This document shows, in pieces, positions 36,301-48,300 of a stretch of 64,000 nt of DNA. A model generated the notes under the pieces. It worked only from the letters and a program-made list of their open reading frames with translations. It made no database searches and was not told the DNA's origin. This DNA comes from Lytechinus pictus (taxonomy: Eukaryota; Echinodermata; Echinoidea; Temnopleuroida; Toxopneustidae): positions 16,170,001-16,234,000 of the forward strand of contig NW_026974140.1 in NCBI RefSeq assembly GCF_037042905.1. Reading direction: 5' to 3'. The position numbers were made by a program, and so were the translations under genes. The first letter of the stretch is position 1, and every line of letters begins with the position of its first letter.

Positions 36301-39300
36301 AAACAGGGTAGCAGCCCATGCTTGCACTTTTAAAACCAACCAAAATTTTAAAATGTAGGTTGGTTTTCAATAAATTAAATCATTCAACTAATTCCATAAA
36401 ATCTACTATATTTACTTTGGGTCTTCTTTGATTATGCTTTGAGCCTTTGGTTTTCAATTCTGCCCAACAATTAAAAAAACATATTCATAATCTATCCATA
36501 AATAATGTTATTCTTCAATCAAAAGCACAAAGATCACATCTTTAATTTGTTCTTTCTCTCTTTTTTTTTGACTTTCACGAACACATCTCCATCTAAACGC
36601 CTTAAAATTTACCATGAATACACTTTCCAGTTTCTCTCTAGATAAGATCAAGTGCTATTCATTCAATTATCTGATATGAATCTATATTGCTATTTGCATC
36701 AAAAATCAAAAGACTAAAAACAAAACAATTTCATAGGAATGATCAGTGAAGCACATTGGTACAAACAATAAAATGTTTTAAACTCCTCTGCACCAACTTC
36801 AATTAGTACAATCATATTTGTATATTAAATGTATCGGTGAAATGGAGCTGTCAAAGCATGAAGGATATCTATCATTTCAAACACCAAAGCAACCTCCACT
36901 TCATCCCTAATTTCAATCATACTTTTTTTAACATCTAAATTGTCTTTTCTAATTATCCTAAAGGTTAGATACATGTATAAAAATGAAATCATGCATTTAA
37001 CAAATGAATTTAAAAGGATGTGAAAGTGAAAACATCACAGACTCAATTTTTGGAAATGAAAAAGTTGATACAAAAAGTGCATGTATAATCAAAACACAAT
37101 CCAAGAAGGGAATCATCATTCAGTAATGATGATAGTCTGAGTGTGAGAGAGATAAAGATGCATCTAGAGAGAGAGAAGAATTATCAAAGATAAGATGGAG
37201 TGAAAGATAGATAGATAACAGAGAAAAATGGATGGATTGAAAGATGAAAAAAATCCATTCAAGAGACAAGTAAACTAGCCAAGCCATCAACCCAAAGCTC
37301 ATTAAAAATTCTGTTCATTATCAAAAGTACTCACAGACTCTCATAGAAATGTGGAAATTAATGGGTCTCCATAACAAATCCCATACACTTCAGTGCTTTC
37401 AAAAAGAACAAACAACGAAATTTCCCATCACAGCTAAATTAATTGGATTCTACCTCCATGCTACCTGTTGGCCTTCCATAGTACTCAATCCAGTCTCAAA
37501 CATGAATGGCAGTACACAATCGTTTTTTCATCGTCTATCATTCATTATGCAACACCGCCTTGTTACACTCCCTTTCCAGCTTTCATCAATTTTTGAGTCT
37601 GGGTATTTTTACTCAACTTCATGGAAAATTCATATTTTGATAACTACAATGTAGGCTGGGGGTTTCTCACTGCTACACATGAAGTGATTTTCTAATCTAT
37701 TTTTCATGGGCAGCAAAGTGGGAGAGATCAATAGGAATTGTATATGTAGTCAAGTGTATAATAGAAAGTCGATAATAATTAATGAAGTTCAGATTTGTTC
37801 TGTCTGTGCTCACTATTAACTGATTGCTTGTTGAATATTGCAGTGAGCTAGGATGTGATTACATGATGCAGGCATGCAGAAAACAAAGATTTTTATTTAA
37901 TCTTTGATTCTGGACCGCCCATGTGTATAATCAAAATCCTATCAACACAAAATCTGTTGTGTACAACACTAAACATATAAATATCATACACCCCTTACCT
38001 TAAACATCATGTTTATTGTATCATGTATGGTATATGTTCCAGGACAGCATGTAGACCAGCCAATAATGTTGTAATGATGTCATAAAAGAATATTGTATAA
38101 AATTCATACTGTTCATCACACATTCTGATTATATTTAGGTCAGATTTCAAAGGAGTCATTTATTGAACATGAGTTCTTTACATATTATCAGAGCTACACA
38201 ATATCCAAGGTTAGTAGGAACTGTTTAGTCTGATTCGTTTTAACACAGCAATAATTGATGAATTGCAGGTTTACAATCTTCACATGTAGTAAGGTGAGAG
38301 GAGGGACTTTCAGATCTATTTTACTGGTCAGAGGTTTGTTTGTCAATATAAGATACACCATTGGAAGTTACGACCACTGGAGAACACACCACAGATTTGA
38401 ATTTTAGTCTATTAAAAAAAAGGCTTCAAGTAATGACAATTATGACTTTATGAAAAATTAGAAAGCCCAGAAGTTTTAACTCATGAATTATAAGGTCATC
38501 TCTATCTCAACAATAACAAAATCAGACTCAGGCTTAGTACCAGAGGCTTTGCATTGTACCAGAGTACCAATGAAAATTAATTTCAGTATTCAGGAAAGTT
38601 CAGTTATCTAAATTAGATGTGGACTTACTAGAAAAAAGAAACAAGAGGGAGTATGGGTAATTTGTGATATTTTTTTATTGCACACACTGTACATCTACCT
38701 CCAATTAAAATAGACCAATCAGACTTTTTATAGAAACTAGATTTGATTTTTCAATTCAATTCGATTAATAAATGGTTCATTCAAAAAAGCTTCTCAGTAA
38801 AATGCTGAATAAAAACATGTGTACAATTAACACCAGAATGATATAAATGGAATACACTCACTTCTTATTATAATACAAGGAAATCAATTGTAGAAAGTAT
38901 AGAAATCATACATTGTATTGAACATTATAAATGTAAAGTATGCAAAGTATAACCACTACATTAAAGACACATTGTATGAATTGAAAGTATAAGAAAAGAA
39001 GAGATGGGGAAGGATGGAGATGGGCATAGGAAGACAGAGAAAAGGTAAGTAAAGAAAAAAAGGAGATATACATGTAGATAGAAATTACAGAGACGAGGAT
39101 TGGGCCAGAAAGATAAAGTAGTGGCAAAGATTAAAAACAAACAAAAGCATGCATGTATGACAATAAATAAAGTATAGAGTAGACTGAGTGGGGCAAAGTT
39201 CTCATTTAGTAAATTAGTCTATGAAGTAGGGGATGGGACTATTTCGGAATCGGCTGGTTTTGCATTTAATTGGTTGAACTTGGGGATTTTCCTGAACAAA

Positions 39301-42300
39301 ATTTCTAGCCTTTTGGGTCGGGGGAGCAAAGTTCTGCAATGTGGATTGGTTGTTATTGGCAAGACTTTTCTTCCTAGAATCCAGAGATTTGAGATTGAAT
39401 GTTTGGCAAGCATCATTTTTAGAAATTTAGTGTCATTTGTAGCCTAATCTAAAAGTAGGCACAAGTTTTGTTGTGTTATCTAAGTTAGATGTAGACTAAC
39501 TATACATTTCTTGAAACTAGATCTGATTTGAGAAATAGTGGTTCAATTGTATAGCATGTCCTACATTGAGGCTAGGTTCGATGTAGCTATAAAGGGTGTG
39601 TATACTATAATGTTGATTTTCAAATTCAAACAGCAACATGAATCATGACTGAAAACTCAATTACAAATCATATAACACAAACACGATCAGCGGTGCACTA
39701 CTCAGTTTCAAAAGTATAGCCGTTTGTAATATGTGTTGATCGTCTTTAAATTTCTTGCTTTCATTATCGCAGCTTTAGTGCAGTTTGACCCATCACAAGA
39801 AAGGTCAGTTCTGTTACCTCTTTGTTTAGGCTTTCAATATGTGAGCAAATTGAAAGACATTTCAAAACTCAATTTTGTTCAATGTCGCATTCATGATGCT
39901 CAAGGTCGTAAAATTTGAGCTGATTGCATTTACAAATGCATCTTTTTAGAAGTTTAAATTTTTCTCCCAATCATGATTTGAAAGACGTTTACTTTTATGA
40001 CCGGGAATAGAGGACATTGAACACACCCTTTGTTTCTCATTATATCCACGTTTTGTAATCACGTTTTCAATCCTGATCCATATTGCCGTTTAAATTCAGA
40101 AACCGACATTGAACACACCCTTTGCACACTTTCAGAAAGTACACTTGAAGAGAAATTATGGGTCATTGTGACAGGCCATGGATTTGCGAACTATGCAAAC
40201 TGACCATGACCTCTTTCCCAGGGAAAAATATAATCAAAATGTCGGCAATACTGCCAGAATGTAGGCCTATTTCTTTTAATAAAATATACATGTATTCAGT
40301 GATCACCCACTTAACACTGTAACTCAACTGAAGACCAACAAAACAAGATTGTAACAGCATGGTTGCCATACAGTAGCTGCCGTGTGCACTTGTTATTTTT
40401 ATAATGCATAACTAAAGGGAAATCTTTGCACATTCATTTGAACCACTACATGACCATGCAGATTTTTTTTGTAATTTGAAATGAGGAATAAGTTTCTTCA
40501 CCACTGTACTATCCTGAGCCTTTGCAGTAAAGGTATGCCGTAATCAAGCGATATCATGAACATAATTTATACCCCACCCCATTTAGTGTACCCATAAATC
40601 TCAGGTCCTCGGAAAGTTCACCCTGAGGAAAGTTTATTCTAAACAATAGCAGAAAAATAATAAAAAATATCCATGAAGGTTTGAGGAAAATTCATTAAAA
40701 ATTAATAAAATAATTTAAAAAATAGATTTTTAGAATTTTGATTTGTAGCATCATTTGCGAGCAGCTCCTCCATATTGTGTAGTAATAAAATGAATATTAT
40801 AAAAAAAATTGAAATGGTTTTTCATACCTTAACTATATCAACAGACAAATCATATTACACCTGCTCCTGAAATATATTTTTTTTAGTCATCATGAAGCAT
40901 TAAAAAATTGAAATGGATGCAACTATCATAACATATCCAACAGCTGCTGGTATGATGTCGCAAATCATAAACTTAAATTGTAAGTTTTCTTAATCTTTGA
41001 TGGATTTTTCTCAAACATTATTTTTTTGTATTCTTACAACAAACTTTTGAATCAGGATGAACTCCTTTAATGCCAGAAAGGTTGAGATATGGAAAAAGCA
41101 AAAGAACATCAGTCATCTGATATACTGGACTTTTGCTGGTATACCTGCAGTTGAAATGCTGAAACATTGCTTCACAGAAGTTGTAATATATAAAGCATGT
41201 ACAGAGTAATTTGCTGGTAAGATTAGCCAACTCTCTTGTCTAGCACTAACTGAGTCTAACAACTAAAATCTGGCCACATTCCAAACCCATAATGTAATGT
41301 TCTGTGCATATTCATTTTTATGTGTGTCAGTGTAGTCTTGATGAATGACGGCAAACTAATTCAATACTTTACATTCATACCACGATAATTATGTTACAAG
41401 TAACAAAACAAGTATTTTCCCTACAAAACATTACAGGATATTTTTTTCTCCTCTGTAGCAGTAATTTAAGACTAGCTTTTAACAACCCATAGCCAATAAG
41501 AGACCTTGTTGGTTTATAGTTCGATCTAACTTTAAAAGATCCAAGCAACACCTGAGTTTCTCCTTCATTGCCTTGAGTATGAATAATTTTGAAAATCACT
41601 TCTCTTATGATCAAACAATACTGAGACAATATGTACATCCATCGCTACAATGTATGTCAAAGGTCAAATCCGGTCACATCGCTGAGGAAGGCTGCAGTTA
41701 GTAGCTGAAAATTTCAAGGTAACTCTTCAAGTTTTCTTTGTGTGTTATGAACAAAAGTTCAAAATTGTCTTAATACTGAGATAGTTCATCAACTAATATC
41801 CTTATAATAAGTCACAAATATTGACAAGAAAGTAAGAAACAGAAAACTATTCTTGAAATAAGTCTAACAATTTCAAGTCAAGAAATGTAAAAGGGTAAAT
41901 CATAGAGGAAGCCAGGAAGAAGACAATTAAACAGAACAAAAAAGAATTAAAAGATGTACTTAAACAGACCCCAAAACAAAGAACAACTTAGATGATTGCC
42001 TGAGAGATTGAAAAACACGAAGAATGACTGATGTCTTTTACTACACCATTTTTCTTCTTTTTAACATTTCCCTGTCTCTCTTCTGATTGCCAGGAAATGT
42101 GTCCAGCCTTCTTTTTTTTTTTTTGAAGAGCACTTGTTAATGAAGTTGTCCCATTTGTGGTAACTGCAACTTAGTGCATTGAGCCATGCAGTTTTAACTT
42201 CATTAGTATTAATAAGGTATGAGGATCTCACACGACTATTAATCTTGTCCATTTATGGCCCATTGCCTTGCATGCTGATGTACCAAAGTGTAATCTTTTT

Positions 42301-45300
42301 AAGATTCATATCCCATCCACAGCCTATTCCCCCTTGAATATATATTTTAAATTTTTGTTTATCTCTTTTGTAGGGGGTGTTTATCATTTTGCGATTAAAT
42401 ACCATGTCCTCGTATATTTCACCAATTTCCTTGGTTTTGTTTTCTTCTTAATGTCCTGCTCACCAACCTATCTCTGTTTGTATTCTGTCTTTGTTCCTAT
42501 AGTAATGTAAAAACAATAAAACTGATTGTTCTGTTTGATATTCAATTCTCTCTTTGTTCTAATCTTACAAACTCTCCTAACACATTCTTACTTTATGTAG
42601 ATCATGTTAATGAATCATTCCTCTTTTATCATTTTGAATTTATATTTTTTGAAATTCTATTTTTTTTTCAATTTTATTTCATTTTTGGAAAATATTGTAA
42701 ATTTCTCCCTCTTTTTTCTTCTTCCTTCATTCCCCCCCTTTGCTTCACTGTACTCATTCCTATTGTTACTTCATTTCTTATCTTGTCTATCATCATACAT
42801 CGTTATACTCTAATATGTTTCCATTCCTTTCCTTCCTGCATAGTCCTTCTTCCTCCTTTCTCTTTCATCATCATCCTCCTAAAACTGTTTCCTTTCACAC
42901 CTCCTAACCATCATTATCTGGGAATGGGCAAGTATTTTGTGAGTGAAATAATAAATGAGAGCAAAATATCGCCCCTGGGTATTGTACGTGTGTATTATTC
43001 TATACCCATCCATATCCTTGCGGGCTTCCCGCTGCTCAGGCCAGCTACGCCACCTATCATTCTGTCACATGATTTAACTATCCTTTCAAGAGTTCCCTCT
43101 TGGAATGTCCTTATTTTAGCCAAGCTGACCAACTGTCCTTTCAATCATAAATCTTGGGTTACAAACAATATCTAGTCTAATATCAGAGAGGAAACTGGAA
43201 AGGCCTGCATTTAAAGTTACTAATAGGCACTAAAGGAGGGTTAAACAAGAATATGATGGAGGGGGGGGGGGGGCTCAAGATATGGGGAAGGGCGAGAGGG
43301 GGGATGGAACAGAAAATAGGAGGCCATGTGGACAAGGAGTACAGACAAATTACTTGAATATCCCATGAGTTATTATTATAGGCATTATTACGGTACATCA
43401 CAAGCAAGAGATCAGTTACATCAAAGGGTTGTATAAGGGCCCATATTCTAGTAAAAAAAACAAGTTATTACTTAGCTATGTTCTATGGGCGATATAAATA
43501 TTTTACAAGCCACTTAATAAGGTTTTATCAACGTGAGCCTTGTTCCATTACAATACATGCACATTTAGTCCTCGAACCAGGGGGTATATTTCAATCAGTA
43601 TATTTTTCATCTTGGAGGGGAAATATTGGGATAATTATGTACAAGTAACGTATGGTATCTTAGGCTAAGGTCACAACTCCAAAATTTAGCCTGCTCGGCG
43701 ACCAGGCGGCGAGTTTTTAGCCAATTTCGCCCGGGCACCGACCAGCGGCCGTCCGGGCACCACTGGTTTTTGGGGCATCGCTCGATCGCCGCTCAAGATT
43801 TAGTGCGGAGTTAAAATTCTGGCGTCGCCTGCTCACTTTTCACCTGCCGCCCGAAATACGCTCGGCGCCTGGTTGGTCACCGTCCGGGCATCTGCATTGG
43901 AGCGGTCATCAACCGGTCGCTGGTCGCTGGCTGGTCAGAGATCGGAAGATGATCTCGCGGCGAATTCAAGATCGGATGGGCGATTACCTAAACATAGGCC
44001 GATAGCCAGTGGGGGACCGCCCGGGATTCGGTGGGTCGTCAGCCGATCACTGCTCGGACGCCAAACAGATAAGTTCCCTGATTTTTGAGTAATGGGTATC
44101 GACTGGGATTTGCTCGGCCAAGTATTTTTATACAGCCCGCTCGACTTCTACAAAAACGAACCGTGGTGCCTATTACAGCGGCGCCCGAGCAGGCTACTAA
44201 TCTGTTGGTCGCCGCTCTGAGTTGTGACTTAAGCCTAATGCTGATCAATGGATGAATCCCACCCAAGCTGTCCATTTATCACACCAGGATAGAGAGAGTC
44301 AAATTTTCATTTACTGTAATGCTCAATACTACTCATTAACAATATGAAACCTACAATGTATACCAGCAAAAAAATAAAGACTGCATTGGAAAATTTCAAT
44401 CCGACCATATATTAAGTGGCATTTTAGAATCTGACATTGCCCATCAAAATGAGTCCCCGCTTTCTTGGCATTGATGTATGTCAGTGGTACTATACTACAA
44501 TTATCTCGAATTCCTGGGCACAAATGCTTGATTGACAAAGTTTTACCAACTACTCCTACTTCAACTATTACTAATACCACTACCACCAGTGGCATAATAA
44601 GCCAACACATTTCAAGGGTACAGCGCAGCATATGGGGCAAAATTTCTATAACAAATGCAAAGTGCCAAATTAACTGATGAAAATTTTGATGATTTTAAAA
44701 TGAAACAAGGCAAAAGCGATTTTGTGTCTCGCCCACTTATGAAAATAACCAGAAATATTGTGATTTGCGAGGGCACGCAACAGAATTGTATCGAAACTTC
44801 ATTGTGAAATGACTGGGATGGAATAACACTTGTCATAAGAGCCTTGCACGTAAACTTTAATATTGACCTGAAAATGACCTTTGACCTTGCCATGTGACAT
44901 CCGACTGCAGCATAACATGCAGGTTGCCTAAGTACATCTACCATCCAAGTTTTGTTGAAAAGTGACTTACGGTTGCGGAGTTAGGTGTCATAAGAAAGTC
45001 TTGCATGTAAACTTTAACATTGACCTGAAAATGACCTTTGACCTTACCATGTGACCTCCGACTGCAGCATCACATGCAGGTCCCCCAAGTCCATCTACCA
45101 TCTAAGTGTAGTTGGAAAGTGACCTACGGTTGCGGAGTTAGGTGTCATAAGAGAGTCCTGCATGTAAACTTTAACGTTGACCTGAAAATGACCTTTGACC
45201 TTACCATGTGACCTCCAACTGCAGCATAACATGCAGGTCCCCCAAGTCCATCCACCATCCAAGTTTGGTTGAAAAGTGACTTACGGTTGCGGAGTTAGGT

Positions 45301-48300
45301 GTCATAAGAAAGTCTTGCATGTAAACTTTAACATTGACCTGAAAATGACCTTTGACCTTACCATGTGACCTCCGACTGCAGCATAACATGCAGGTCCCCC
45401 AAGCCAATCTACCATCCATGTTTGGTTGAAAAGCAACTTACGGTTGTGGAGTTATGTGTCATTAGGTTTGTGACAGACGGACGACGGACTACATTTGGAT
45501 CCTTAAGTCTTGCCTCACCTCTGGTGGGCGAGACAAAAATTATAATTAATTATAGGCATGATAGTGTGTTAGGGTACATGGTATCCATTATGAAGCCTGC
45601 TGTTGAGGAAGATCAACTACAACTCTATGCTGATATTCAAGGATATATGATTTATGGAGGCACAATTCCCGCCAATATTGTAGCAACTATCGAAAGGCCG
45701 GACATAGTTGTCGTAAACAATGTATTAAAGAAAACATGAAACTTTAGGCGAGCTCACTGTCCCTTTTGAACCAAATATAGATGCAACACGGAAAAGGAAA
45801 AATGAAAAGTACGCATCTCTTGCATCCGATATTGAAGATAGGGGTTTAAGATGTTCACTAATTTGCTTCGAGGTTGGGTCGAGAGGTTTGGTAACAAAAG
45901 AAAACAAAACTTAAATCTCTAAACTTCTAAGGTCAACTGGTCACTCTGTCAAAATAAAGAACCACTTTAGATTGATTTCCAAAATTGCAATACTTACCTC
46001 ATAAGCAATTTACAATGCTAGATCCGAGCCAACCTGGACCAAGACAAACTTACTTATGCCATAAGATATTCTATTATAAAGCCAATACTTGCCTATTGCA
46101 GGAACGTTATTGATATTAACTACATACTTACCCTTTAAACTTAATGTAAATTAATTTAATATGTTACCGTACTTACCGTTAGGACTTGAATGTAGAACAC
46201 CCCCCTGGAATTATGCTACCATTAAGCCTTATTCAGCAGCGAATGTTCCTGCACTTACCTTAATATTAATAGCAGATTAACATGTGAGAGAATGTGTATA
46301 CTTTTAAGCTTTGCCGTGTTCTTATTCTTACCATCTATCTCTTTCTCTCGTCCCCTTTATCTTACTCTTGCTCTCTCAATCTCTCTCTCCCCCTCTCTCT
46401 CTCTCTTTCTATCTCTTTCCGTCAATCATTCTTTACCCTTATCCTTTGTATCTGCCGGATGTCGATTTTTACTGTATAATGCAATATGTATAGATTAAGT
46501 TTAGATTTATGATCATTACTTGTAAAAATGTACTCAAATTTATCTGGCTCACATTTATAATTAATTGAATATCAAAATTGTTCAAATATGCAATGATTTT
46601 ACAGTTTTCCAATGAGTTTCTTCCTGAATTGCGCACTTCACTCATGTTCGGTTATTTGCATAATGTTTATACTTATGTTTCATTCATGTATCTGTTACGT
46701 TATGTTCACACCTATGTCATGTATGCTTGTTACCCTGTATCTCGTTCGACAAGAACTGATATCCCGGATTTATATGTTTATTACCTTTGTTATATGATTT
46801 ATCAATAAAGAGGTGATTTATATAAATATTGTGATAGATTTCTGATTTAATATTTACCCTTGTCTATTAATTACCCTTTGTCCTTTTTTCTCCCTTTAAG
46901 AGACTTTTAGGGTCTTGTGCACCTAACTCCCCCCCTCCCCCATCCCCAATCCATATGCCTGTGAATACCACCATCACCACCCCAACAAGACAACCTCTGG
47001 AAATTAAGGATGCCAAAAGGAAAAGCTGTATTTTTCCCAAATTCCGTCAATCAAAATAAAATTAACACTAGATTTTAATTTGTCATGCGGACGAATTAGG
47101 TGGTCTGTCGTATAGATAGATAAACAGAAAAAAATATTTAAACAGATATTAGATTGAAAGATAGATAGACAAACAGACATACATATTCAAACAGATACAT
47201 ATAAGATAATTATATACAATGTATATAGATGGATGAATGGATGGAGTGATGGATGGAGAGATAAATGATAGGTGTTTAGATAGACAGACAGATATTATTA
47301 TGTAGAGATAGATAGATAGATATGTCATGTAGGTAGATAGACAGATAAATAGATAGAAAGATAGATTTATACATAGATAGTGGATAGATTTAAACGTACA
47401 TGTATATGATTAGATAGATATAATATGAAAAAAGTAATTATAATCTGTTTTATTTTGCAATATTTTAACTATTATTCATTGGAATTCTTATAAATGATCG
47501 TGCGCAAGATAGTAAAAAAAAAAAAAAAAAAATCATGTTCACCCTCGGACTCGAACCCCTGCCCGCATGACTGAATGAGATGCAAGTCTGACGCCTAACC
47601 GATTGAGCTACAATATTTCCCATAGACTTTACACGTATGCAAAATACGAGAATCTCAAATCCAATTTTGCAAGTGAGATACAGGCATGATCCCGGCATCT
47701 GATCGGAAAATGAAGGAACATTTGCAAAAGCTTAGAATCTCAGCTACAACATACATGTACTAAAAGCTCAGGGAAAACTGACTAGAAAAAATGGAGATAT
47801 GGCTCACGAAATAGAGGAATGTAGAATCAAGTTTTGAGAAAAAGTCATGTCCCATTGAGATTACATGCAAAATGAGTAAAAATGACACGCCTTTATTATT
47901 TGCAATTTTTCAGGATGATCCATTTATAAAAATGAAAAATAAAGGCAATAACTAAGGAAGAGTAAGACCTAAGCTACAAAAAATCCAAAATTGGGCGAAA
48001 ATTGATCAATATTCACGGAGTTAGAGCTAAATTTGCATAATTATGATGTTATCATATACGTTAGGGTCCAATGAGACATGAAATCATATGTATGATTCAT
48101 ACTCTATCGAAATATGAAGAAAAAAAATGGGGGTCCCCGTTCGTTCTGAAGAGCTACAGTGAATTTTTAATAGGCATGTTTTTGCCCATATAGAGCCTAT
48201 GGAAAGAGCTCGCACGCACGTGTGCTGCAAACTTTAATGGGTGCTCATTCCCTCATTAATGATCGTAGAGAGCAGATCGAGGTATCAATTTGATCAGAAT

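Noticed and set aside
47530..47620. Functional tRNA gene on the minus strand
   Set aside because: Boxes A and B are good, but acceptor and anticodon stems do not pair.
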